Source: Chryseobacterium gleum (lineage in GTDB: Bacteria; Bacteroidota; Bacteroidia; Flavobacteriales_D; Crocinitomicaceae). From it: a stretch of DNA of 6,982 bases. The notes under the pieces are model-generated. The model had not been told where the DNA came from. It was given only the letters and a program-made list of their open reading frames with translations, and did no database searches. Both the position numbers and the translations under genes were made by a program. Shown here one piece after another: positions 1-4,665 of the stretch (position 1 is the first letter of the stretch; every line of letters begins with the position of its first letter). The stretch lies in the NCBI GenBank assembly GCA_945877045.1, contig CAMCQW010000102.1:1-6982 (forward strand). The letters are read 5' to 3'.

Positions 1-438
1 TGCTTCTATCAAAGACGAAAACTCCCGGGGATTTTGAATTATACCTTCCCTTACCGCATACATGTCCTCTTTATCAATCTCGTAAACACCGCCATAAAAA
101 CGAACGTGCTCAGGAGAAAATTCAAAATAAATGCCGTTTGATGCCTTACTCTTTTTACCATTTGGAGCGATTAAGGCAGAGCACATCAACTTATACGGGT
201 TTTTATCCTTGGAAAACCGTACATCTCGGTTAATCCGAAAAACGCAATCTTTTGCCAACAAATCACTAAATGCGGCATCTTCAATGGCCATTGCATTAAT
301 TGCAAGTTGCGTGAAGGCACGAAAAGGAACCTTAACATTGTCCTCGTATCGCGAACGATTCAAGTCGAACCATTCCTTATGATTGTTTTGAGCTAGCTCC
401 TGAAAAAAAAGCAAGTAATCTGAATTGAAGAAGGCCAT
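1..438 (-). CDS. DUF2461 family protein, N-terminal 146 residues (runs off the left edge)
   Basis: An open frame starts at ATG 438 and continues without a stop to the window edge. It was read by translating the reverse complement. Conserved stretches match the DUF2461 (TIGR02453) family as I know it: NNHKEWFDLNRSRYE at residues 18-32, FRINRDVRFSKDKNPYK at about 67-83, and YFEFSPEHVRFYGG at about 104-117. Family members are usually a little over 200 residues, so roughly one third is missing beyond the edge. There is no signal peptide or membrane segment, so it should be cytosolic. The biochemical function of the family is unknown to me. It is divergent from the ribosomal operon, with 120 nt between the two starts, and has its own -7 box just upstream. 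An eight-T run lies in codons 10-12, but the frame stays intact and matches the family. The plus-strand open frame at 131-382 is a shadow of this gene. Confidence 0.88.
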   Translation of the reverse strand, partial: MAFFNSDYLLFFQELAQNNHKEWFDLNRSRYEDNVKVPFRAFTQLAINAMAIEDAAFSDLLAKDCVFRINRDVRFSKDKNPYKLMCSALIAPNGKKSKASNGIYFEFSPEHVRFYGGVYEIDKEDMYAVREGIIQNPREFSSLIEA

Positions 439-454
439 GAATGCTATTTAAGAG

Positions 455-462
455 CAAACTTA
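455..462 (-). promoter_or_regulatory. candidate -7 box for the DUF2461 gene
   Basis: On the minus strand the sequence reads TAAGTTTG, matching the Bacteroidota -7 consensus TAnnTTTG. It ends 16 nt before the start codon, which would give a leader of about 10 nt. No TTTG-like -33 element is seen at the usual spacing of about 19 nt, so the call rests on the -7 match and its position. Confidence 0.45.
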
Positions 463-490
463 CTAAAATAGCAGAAAAATAAAGCTTTAA

Positions 491-521
491 TTTGCTTCAA
501 AGAAATAAATGAGTATCTTTG
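491..521 (+). promoter_or_regulatory. Bacteroidota-type promoter of the rpsF operon
   Basis: TTTG at 491-494 is followed after 19 nt by TATCTTTG at 514-521. This matches both the -33 (TTTG) and -7 (TAnnTTTG) elements known for the primary sigma factor of Bacteroides and Flavobacterium. It is the only promoter in the window with both elements well placed, which fits a highly expressed ribosomal operon. Transcription should begin near 526-528, leaving an AT-rich leader of about 30 nt that has no obvious structure. Confidence 0.82.
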
Positions 522-558
522 CACCCCTAAATTATTAATAAATTAATTGTAAAACGTT

Positions 559-906
559 ATGAATTCTTACGAAACTGTTTTCATTTTAACTCCCGTTTTG
601 TCTGATGATCAGGCAAAGGAAGCAGTGCAGAAATTCGAAAGCGAAATCAAGACCTTTGGAGGACAGATTAAGCATTCCGAAAACTGGGGTTTGCGCAAGT
701 TGGCGTACCCAATCCAGAAAAAATCGACTGGCTTCTACTATTTAGTAGAATTTGAAGCTGAAGGTACGGTGGTTGCAAATTACGAACTGATGATGAAGCG
801 CGACGAAAGAGTGTTGCGATTTTTAACAGTGAGAATGGATGTAGACCACGTTACTTATGCTGAACGAAGAAGAGCAAAATCTGGTCAATCAGCCACTGCA
901 CAATAA
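559..906 (+). CDS. rpsF: 30S ribosomal protein bS6
   Basis: A 115-residue protein of normal bS6 length. It begins MNSYETVFILTPVLSDD, the first beta strand of the ferredoxin-like S6 fold. It carries the conserved WGLRKLAYPIQK block at residues 43-54 and DERVLRFLTVR at 82-92. The tail (ERRRAKSGQSATAQ) is polar and probably flexible, as in many bS6 proteins. bS6 binds bS18 on the platform of the small subunit, and rpsR follows 27 nt downstream. In Flavobacterium johnsoniae, bS6, bS18 and bS21 have been reported to form the pocket that hides the anti-Shine-Dalgarno end of 16S rRNA. The start is preceded by AATTGTAAAACGTT with no Shine-Dalgarno sequence, usual for the phylum. There is no ssb gene between rpsF and rpsR, unlike the Bacillus order. 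Confidence 0.97.
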   Translation: MNSYETVFILTPVLSDDQAKEAVQKFESEIKTFGGQIKHSENWGLRKLAYPIQKKSTGFYYLVEFEAEGTVVANYELMMKRDERVLRFLTVRMDVDHVTYAERRRAKSGQSATAQ

Positions 907-933
907 TAGTACTAACCCAGTAAAACACTAAAA

Positions 934-1194
934 ATGTCAAACGATATCCGTTACCTTACCCCGATTAATATAGATATTAAGAAGGATAAATATTGCCGAT
1001 TCAAAAAGAGCGGCATCAAGTTCATCGATTATAAGGATCCGAACTTTTTGTTGAAATTGATCAATGAACAAGGTAAAATCTTACCTCGTCGTATCACTGG
1101 AACTTCTCAGAAGTATCAAACAAGAGTGAACAAAGCGATTAAGCGCGCACGTCACTTGGCCATTTTGCCATATGTTGGTGACATGTTAAAATAA
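934..1194 (+). CDS. rpsR: 30S ribosomal protein bS18
   Basis: An 86-residue protein of full bS18 length. Recognisable blocks are KYCRFKKSGIKFIDYKD at residues 19-35 (the S18 signature region), LPRRITGTSQKYQ at 50-62 and the basic helix AIKRARHLAILPY at 68-80. The N-terminal IRYLTPINIDI extension is the form I associate with Bacteroidota. bS18 pairs with bS6 on the 30S platform and contacts 16S rRNA. The gene sits 27 nt after rpsF and 29 nt before rplI, with no promoter or terminator in either gap, so all three should share one transcript. The leader before ATG (AACACTAAAA) is A-rich and lacks a Shine-Dalgarno sequence. Confidence 0.97.
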   Translation: MSNDIRYLTPINIDIKKDKYCRFKKSGIKFIDYKDPNFLLKLINEQGKILPRRITGTSQKYQTRVNKAIKRARHLAILPYVGDMLK

Positions 1195-1223
1195 TTGATT
1201 GTAAACAAAAAATATTTTGAATC

Positions 1224-1670
1224 ATGGAAGTAATTCTAAAGAAAAATGTAGATAAACTTGGATATGCTAACGATGTTGTTAGTGTAAAACCAGGATACGG
1301 CCGAAACTTTTTAATCCCACAAGGATATGCGGTTTTAGCCACAGCGAGTGCGAAAAAAGCACACGAAGATATGATGAAGCAAAAGTCTCACAAAGAGACT
1401 AAATTAGTAGCGGAAGCAGAAGCAATCGCAGCTAAAATTGCTGAATTAACCTTAACAATCTTAACAAAGGCTGGAGAGAACGGAAAAATATTCGGTTCAA
1501 TCAATACAGTACAGTTAGCTGAAGCGTTGAAAAAAGAAGGTTTTGATATTGACCGTAAATCATTGAAAATAAAAGATGAGCCTATCAAAGAAATAGGATC
1601 TTATGAAGCAGAAGCAATTTTGTTCAAAGGAGTTAAACAAACCTTCAAATTTGAGGTAGTAAGCGAATAA
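1224..1670 (+). CDS. rplI: 50S ribosomal protein bL9
   Basis: A 148-residue protein, essentially the usual bL9 length. The N-terminal RNA-binding domain starts MEVILKKNVDKLG and includes the signature GYGRNFLIPQGYA at residues 24-36. A long charged and Ala-rich connecting helix spans about 41-78. The C-terminal domain follows, with GKIFGSI at 87-93 and a closing beta strand TFKFEVVSE. bL9 binds domain V of 23S rRNA at the base of the L1 stalk and helps keep the reading frame. It is the last gene of the rpsF-rpsR-rplI operon, and an intrinsic terminator follows 20 nt after the stop. Minus-strand open frames at 1139-1342 and 1388-1588 are shadows of rpsR and rplI. Confidence 0.97.
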   Translation: MEVILKKNVDKLGYANDVVSVKPGYGRNFLIPQGYAVLATASAKKAHEDMMKQKSHKETKLVAEAEAIAAKIAELTLTILTKAGENGKIFGSINTVQLAEALKKEGFDIDRKSLKIKDEPIKEIGSYEAEAILFKGVKQTFKFEVVSE

Positions 1671-1690
1671 GCTTTAAAAAATAATTATCA

Positions 1691-1720
1691 AGCCTCTCGA
1701 AATTTCGAGGGGCTTTTTTT
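1691..1720 (+). terminator. intrinsic terminator of the rpsF-rpsR-rplI operon
   Basis: A near-perfect inverted repeat spans 1691-1714. The left arm AGCCTCTCGAAA pairs with the right arm TTTCGAGGGGCT, with a single G-U wobble. Seven T (1714-1720) follow directly. On the minus strand the same hairpin lies 17 nt past the stop of the membrane thioredoxin-like gene and is followed by a broken T-rich stretch. It may therefore also end that transcript less efficiently, serving two convergent units. Confidence 0.93.
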
Positions 1721-1731
1721 ATGCTTAGAAA

Positions 1732-2352
1732 TTACTTGAAATAGTGATCAACTTCATCCATCACACTAACGCCAAAACGATCGTTGTGCCATGCTTTTAT
1801 GGCCTTCCCATTTTTCGAGAGAATAAAAGTGGGGAATTCACCTTGGGTGATGCTGATTATTTCTTTTATCTGGACTCTCTCTAGTGAGTTATTAGAAGAA
1901 TTCATTGAAATAGTACACAGTTTATCCATTAATTTAACATACTTGAGGCTATCATTAACAGAGTGCCCCATCACCCTTACCACTAAATTAATTCCCTTAT
2001 TTTTGCGAACCATTTCCTTAATTATTGCTGTTGAAGAAACGCAAAACTTACAATTTGGCAAGACGTAAACAGTAAACTGTTTTTTATCCGGAAATCGACT
2101 CTCACTTGAAATAGTGTACCCGGAATTTGAAAAGTCACCTTGATAGATGGGAGAATAAACAAAATAAAGTAAGAATGGTAAAACGAATAGTGCCATAGAA
2201 ACAACGATCTTTAAAGGCTTTAAAAGTTTAAATTTCTTGTAAAAAATAATAGAAAAAGAAATTCCAATTATAAGAAATAGAATATAAGGTAGCAGCTTAG
2301 ACAATGTCCAAGATAAGCCAAGGGAAGAGATGAAGATTTCAATTGAATTCAT
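1732..2352 (-). CDS. membrane-anchored thioredoxin-fold protein with CxxC motif
   Basis: 206 residues. Two hydrophobic segments lie at about 20-38 and 48-67, joined by the strongly basic stretch KKFKLLKPLK (39-48). By the positive-inside rule that loop is cytoplasmic, which puts both termini in the periplasm. The C-terminal domain, about 90-206, looks thioredoxin-like: strand QFTVYVLPN, redox motif CKFC (C101, C104), then GEFPTFILSKNG, whose P174 fits the conserved cis-proline, and a final helix. A third cysteine (C146) lies between. I infer a periplasm-facing thiol-disulfide protein; its oxidase, reductase or isomerase role cannot be told from sequence. I do not recognise a named family. The next gene upstream in transcription encodes a cysteine-containing lipoprotein, 51 nt away. 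Oddly, that gene's terminator ends 7 nt before this ATG. The next in-frame Met (M53) would remove the first helix, so ATG 2352 is preferred. Confidence 0.72.
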   Translation of the reverse strand: MNSIEIFISSLGLSWTLSKLLPYILFLIIGISFSIIFYKKFKLLKPLKIVVSMALFVLPFLLYFVYSPIYQGDFSNSGYTISSESRFPDKKQFTVYVLPNCKFCVSSTAIIKEMVRKNKGINLVVRVMGHSVNDSLKYVKLMDKLCTISMNSSNNSLERVQIKEIISITQGEFPTFILSKNGKAIKAWHNDRFGVSVMDEVDHYFK

Positions 2353-2359
2353 AGTATAT

Positions 2360-2382
2360 AAAAAAAGGGGCTTTCGCCCCTT
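2360..2382 (-). terminator. intrinsic terminator after the cysteine lipoprotein gene
   Basis: Read on the minus strand, AAGGGGC, a GAAA tetraloop and GCCCCTT form a 7-bp stem capped by a very stable GNRA loop. The T tract (seven T, 2366-2360) overlaps the base of the stem. It follows the lipoprotein stop by 21 nt. The T tract ends 7 nt before the ATG of the next co-directional gene, so it may act as an attenuator for that gene rather than a full stop. Confidence 0.88.
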
Positions 2383-2403
2383 AAAATTAATAATTCAATT
2401 TGA

Positions 2404-2616
2404 TTATTGAATTTCACAATCAACAGTAATTCCAGCAATTGAAGCATCACCTTCATCACAAGCAACTGTAACATCATTCTTTTTTCCATTGAGGGTTGAA
2501 GACGACGACGACTGAGCTCCTGACGCATCCGTTGCAGTGCACTTACACGTGTAATCTTTTACACAAGAAGACAAACTAACAACAGCAATTCCTACAATAA
2601 ACAATACTTTTTTCAT
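2404..2616 (-). CDS. small cysteine-containing lipoprotein, function unknown
   Basis: A 70-residue protein with a lipoprotein signal: MKKVLFIVGIAVVSLSSC, where LSSC is the lipobox and C18 the predicted lipidated residue. The mature part is only 53 residues. It has a C24-K-C26 pair close to the anchor, a serine-rich stretch S36-S40, and two further cysteines, C53 and C67, so two disulfides are possible. It should be attached to a membrane facing the periplasm or outside. No enzyme motif is visible and I do not recognise a family. A -7 box lies 23 nt upstream and a strong terminator follows, so it looks like a single-gene, possibly abundant, transcript. The next gene downstream encodes a membrane thioredoxin-like protein, which could act on its cysteines; this is inference from proximity only. 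Confidence 0.78.
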   Translation of the reverse strand: MKKVLFIVGIAVVSLSSCVKDYTCKCTATDASGAQSSSSSTLNGKKNDVTVACDEGDASIAGITVDCEIQ

Positions 2617-2638
2617 ACTCTATTTTTTTATGTTTAAT

Positions 2639-2646
2639 CAAAGGTA
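2639..2646 (-). promoter_or_regulatory. candidate -7 box for the cysteine lipoprotein gene
   Basis: On the minus strand TACCTTTG matches TAnnTTTG and ends 22 nt before the ATG at 2616. No convincing -33 TTTG is present. A second match, TACTTTTG at 2751-2744, lies farther upstream in the same gap and is an alternative. Confidence 0.45.
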
Positions 2647-2743
2647 AATAAGATTAGTGAATTAATGTATTTATTTACTTTCGTTTTCTTTGCTTTTTAC
2701 TTACTTAAGCAATTAAATTTAATAGTAAAATAGAAAAGTATTG

Positions 2744-2751
2744 CAAAAGTA
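2744..2751 (-). promoter_or_regulatory. alternative upstream -7 box for the cysteine lipoprotein gene
   Basis: The minus-strand sequence TACTTTTG fits TAnnTTTG, 21 nt past the stop of the preceding secreted-protein gene. It would give a leader of about 120 nt, which is long for this window. There is no -33 element. It is weaker than the 2646-2639 candidate because of its distance. Confidence 0.25.
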
Positions 2752-2772
2752 TAACTTGAATAATTTAGCGGA

Positions 2773-3198
2773 TCAGGGTACAACGTTAAATTCGATTATT
2801 GAAATTAAGGCGGGAAAACCGGTGCTCTGCTGATTACTGCTATATGTAAATTGGCCGCAAAAATTTGACTCTAACCAGATAGGGAAATTTGCATATTGTG
2901 AGATGTTGGTTTGGGAATTATAAGTTACTAAAGGAATTGCAGCGGACCCTGATAATGAGCCATAATATGCACTAGTAGAAGGCAAAAGCCTAATATAGCC
3001 GGACCAGGTGAGTTCTGCCGTTTCAATCTTCCAAACTTTATTCGGAGGAACACAAAACATTACCGTATCGAGATGGTTATTAACTGTATAAATATTTGCA
3101 ATTAACTGGTAATTGATTACGCGGTTAAACTGCAAATTCCCTTGCGAAAAAAAACCGAACGCAATAAAAAAGAATAATGAGGTTATAACGATCTTCAT
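2773..3198 (-). CDS. small secreted beta-rich protein, function unknown
   Basis: 141 residues with a Sec signal peptide: a basic start (MKIVITS), a Phe-rich hydrophobic core and a likely cleavage near SQG at residues 18-20. The mature part of about 120 residues is rich in aromatic and beta-branched residues and looks all-beta. The phrase VPPNKVWKIETAEL at 50-63 and the ending ISIIEFNVVP resemble a type of small secreted protein I associate with Bacteroidota (VPxGKVWKIE...IxIIEFNxVP), of unknown role. Two cysteines, C49 and C114, could form one disulfide. There is no lipobox and no C-terminal sorting domain. A -7 box lies 23 nt before the start. No clear terminator follows, so transcription may continue into the cysteine lipoprotein gene 156 nt on. 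Confidence 0.72.
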   Translation of the reverse strand: MKIVITSLFFFIAFGFFSQGNLQFNRVINYQLIANIYTVNNHLDTVMFCVPPNKVWKIETAELTWSGYIRLLPSTSAYYGSLSGSAAIPLVTYNSQTNISQYANFPIWLESNFCGQFTYSSNQQSTGFPALISIIEFNVVP

Positions 3199-3221
3199 AA
3201 TTTTTAATGTTGTATAGAAAT

Positions 3222-3229
3222 CAAAGATA
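3222..3229 (-). promoter_or_regulatory. -7 box for the small secreted beta-rich protein gene
   Basis: On the minus strand TATCTTTG is identical to the -7 boxes of the rpsF operon and rocD. It ends 23 nt before the ATG at 3198. There is no recognisable -33 TTTG at 19-20 nt. It is divergent from the fabI promoter across the 165-nt gap. Confidence 0.6.
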
Positions 3230-3340
3230 AGTAAGTTTATTGAATTAATTTCTGCGTATTAGCTTTATTTAATCGTTCATTTCAAAAAATATCCAATTAG
3301 GATAAATCAATAGAAACAAAAGTCACCTTAATATTTTTAT

Positions 3341-3348
3341 TACTTTTG
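3341..3348 (+). promoter_or_regulatory. -7 box of fabI
   Basis: TACTTTTG matches TAnnTTTG and ends 15 nt before the ATG at 3364. Transcription should begin near 3353-3356, inside a run of nine A (3351-3359), leaving a leader of about 10 nt. No -33 element is evident. The TTG within this box is in frame with fabI and can be mistaken for its start codon. Confidence 0.6.
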
Positions 3349-3363
3349 AGAAAAAAAAAGACC

Positions 3364-4179
3364 ATGGGTAATAATTTATTAAAAGGAAAAAGAGGAATTA
3401 TTTTTGGTGCATTAAACGATCAGTCTATCGCCTGGAAAGTAGCTGAACGTGCGCATGAAGAAGGAGCTGTATTTGTACTCACAAATGCACCAATCGCTAT
3501 GCGAATGGGCGAAATCAACAATTTAGCCACGAAGACAAACAGCCAAGTTATTCCCGCAGATGCCACGAACGTGGAAGAAATCGATCATTTAGTTGCTCAA
3601 TCAATGGAGATATTAGGCGGTAAAATTGATTTTGTTTTACATTCGATTGGCATGTCACCCAATGTTAGAAAAGGCAAGCACTATACAGAAAGTAATTATG
3701 TCTATTACAACCAAACTATGGATGTGTCAGCTATGTCGCTTCATAAAACACTCGCCTCTTTGTATAAGCAAGATGCGATGAATGAATGGGGTTCTGTTGT
3801 AGCACTTAGTTATATTGCTGCACAGCGTATTTTTCCTGATTACAATGACATGGCAGATGCAAAATCCTTATTGGAATCCATCGCTCGATCTTTTGGTTAT
3901 CATTATGGTATAAAAAATAAAGTGCGTGTTAATACCATCTCACAATCACCAACTGTTACTACAGCAGGACAAGGGATCAAAGGCTTTAAGGAATTTATTA
4001 ATTTTTCTGAGCAAATGTCACCCTTAGGAAACGCATCGGGTCTTGCATGTGCTGACTATTGCGTTTCTATGTTCTCTGACTTAACTCGCTATGTAACCAT
4101 GCAAAATCTATTTCACGATGGAGGATTTTCAAATACTGGCGTGACCCAAGGTGTTATAGAGCGATTTGGAGAAGAATAA
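3364..4179 (+). CDS. fabI: enoyl-[acyl-carrier-protein] reductase (FabI)
   Basis: 271 residues from ATG 3364. It catalyses the NAD(P)H-dependent last step of each type II fatty-acid elongation cycle in the cytosol, and FabI is the classical triclosan target. It is a short-chain dehydrogenase fold: the modified glycine-rich cofactor loop GALNDQSIAW at 15-24, HSIGMSP at 93-99, and the FabI catalytic pattern Y150, Y160 and K167 (Y-x6-K), aligning with E. coli Y146, Y156 and K163 at a constant offset of four. The substrate-loop region reads SQSPTVTTAGQGIKGF, where E. coli has SAGPIRT, a form I associate with Bacteroidota. An in-frame TTG at 3346 lies inside the promoter -7 box and would add six residues (MRKKKT) not expected in the family, so ATG 3364 is chosen. 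It is monocistronic and convergent with the following minus-strand gene. Confidence 0.95.
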   Translation: MGNNLLKGKRGIIFGALNDQSIAWKVAERAHEEGAVFVLTNAPIAMRMGEINNLATKTNSQVIPADATNVEEIDHLVAQSMEILGGKIDFVLHSIGMSPNVRKGKHYTESNYVYYNQTMDVSAMSLHKTLASLYKQDAMNEWGSVVALSYIAAQRIFPDYNDMADAKSLLESIARSFGYHYGIKNKVRVNTISQSPTVTTAGQGIKGFKEFINFSEQMSPLGNASGLACADYCVSMFSDLTRYVTMQNLFHDGGFSNTGVTQGVIERFGEE

Positions 4180-4205
4180 AAAAATGGATCTCAGAAAATA
4201 CTGAG
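4178..4205 (-). terminator. weak candidate terminator of the 4228-4575 gene
   Basis: On the minus strand, CTCAG (4205-4201), the loop TATTTT and CTGAG (4194-4190) form a 5-bp stem, extendable by one wobble. After a 5-nt gap comes a run of seven T (4184-4178). The stem is short and the T run is displaced, so efficiency is doubtful. The T run overlaps the fabI stop codon on the other strand. No clear plus-strand terminator for fabI is seen in this 48-nt gap. Confidence 0.4.
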
Positions 4206-4227
4206 GAGGCAACCCGGAAAGGTGTGA

Positions 4228-4575
4228 TTATTTTTTCTTTAATAAGTATCGGTATGTTACCTCTCCAGACGTTGACTGAATGATATAGTTATTTACGTAT
4301 TCCCAACCATTAACATCTAAGAAATTTAGGGCTTCAACAATACTATTAAAGGAGGCAGTTTTTCCATCAACAGATTTAACAGTTTGTGCCTTCCAAGAAA
4401 AATCTTGGCCATAGTCAATAGCAATTTTTATTGACATGCTTAATATTTTTGACTGACCAACCATTTCAATATATTTAATATTCAAATTGTTAATATCAGT
4501 CCCATCAACTATTACTTGAGCTTTCGCTACTAAGGTTAGCAAGGTTACGCCTGCAATTAAAATCATCTTTTTCAT
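4228..4575 (-). CDS. small secreted protein with GWEYVN motif, function unknown
   Basis: 115 residues. A clear Sec signal peptide, MKKMILIAGVTLLTLVAKAQ, has cleavage predicted at AKA/Q (19/20). The mature protein is about 95 residues, without cysteines. Visible features are TDINNLNIKYIEMVG (26-40), where the product begins a strand-rich domain; FNSIVEALNFLDVNGWEYVN (76-95); and the ending YRYLLKKK. The last two resemble short secreted Bacteroidota proteins in which a FNS-ALN-L-NGWE-V segment precedes a terminal YLLKK; I know no function for them. A -7 box and two inverted repeats lie upstream, so it is probably transcribed separately from the DUF2490 gene 90 nt away. It is convergent with fabI. 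Confidence 0.75.
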   Translation of the reverse strand: MKKMILIAGVTLLTLVAKAQVIVDGTDINNLNIKYIEMVGQSKILSMSIKIAIDYGQDFSWKAQTVKSVDGKTASFNSIVEALNFLDVNGWEYVNNYIIQSTSGEVTYRYLLKKK

Positions 4576-4605
4576 TTGTTGTATTTAGGTTACTTTATTT
4601 AAACA

Positions 4606-4625
4606 ACACTTTCTTAAAAGAGTGT
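4606..4625. repeat. imperfect 20-bp inverted repeat upstream of the secreted-protein gene
   Basis: ACACTTTCTT and AAAAGAGTGT are inverted copies with one mismatch and one G-T pair. On the minus strand it lies in the predicted leader of the 4228-4575 gene, downstream of the DUF2490 stop, and is followed only by TTGTTTAAAT. It could be a leader hairpin, a poor terminator of the DUF2490 transcript, or an operator half-site pair. Confidence 0.4.
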
Positions 4626-4635
4626 CTTGAAGACA
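4623..4635. promoter_or_regulatory. 13-bp palindrome at the predicted transcription start (candidate operator)
   Basis: TGTCTT-G-AAGACA is a perfect 6-bp inverted repeat around one base. It overlaps the last two bases of the minus-strand -7 box (4641-4634) and covers the expected transcription start, a classical repressor position. No regulator gene is in the window, and a short palindrome like this can occur by chance. Confidence 0.3.
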
Positions 4636-4641
4636 AATTTA
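4634..4641 (-). promoter_or_regulatory. candidate -7 box for the 4228-4575 gene
   Basis: The minus-strand sequence TAAATTTG fits TAnnTTTG. It lies 58 nt before the ATG at 4575, giving a leader of about 50 nt, longer than elsewhere in the window. No -33 TTTG is found at the expected distance. Confidence 0.4.
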
Positions 4642-4665
4642 TTAAAATTAATGAGTTAGAATATA

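Noticed and set aside
131..382. Plus-strand open frame of 83 codons
   Set aside because: It lies wholly opposite the DUF2461 gene, whose translation carries family motifs; the plus-strand product shows no recognisable features.
480..489. Perfect 10-bp palindrome TAAAGCTTTA between the divergent DUF2461 and rpsF promoters
   Set aside because: It is short, AT-dominated and upstream of both core promoters; such palindromes are expected by chance in AT-rich spacers.
522..558. An autoregulatory S6:S18 leader RNA before rpsF
   Set aside because: The predicted leader is only about 30 nt, AT-rich and without stems or a CCG-type motif, so there is no support for the structured leader known from other bacteria.
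2022..2204. Minus-strand open frame of 60 codons inside the thioredoxin-like gene
   Set aside because: It is a frame-shifted shadow of the 1732-2352 gene with biased composition and no promoter or motif.
4190..4227. Plus-strand terminator for fabI
   Set aside because: The CTCAG/CTGAG hairpin is not followed by T residues on the plus strand; the T-rich tract begins only past 4226 after an unpaired GC stretch, so no intrinsic terminator can be claimed in that direction.
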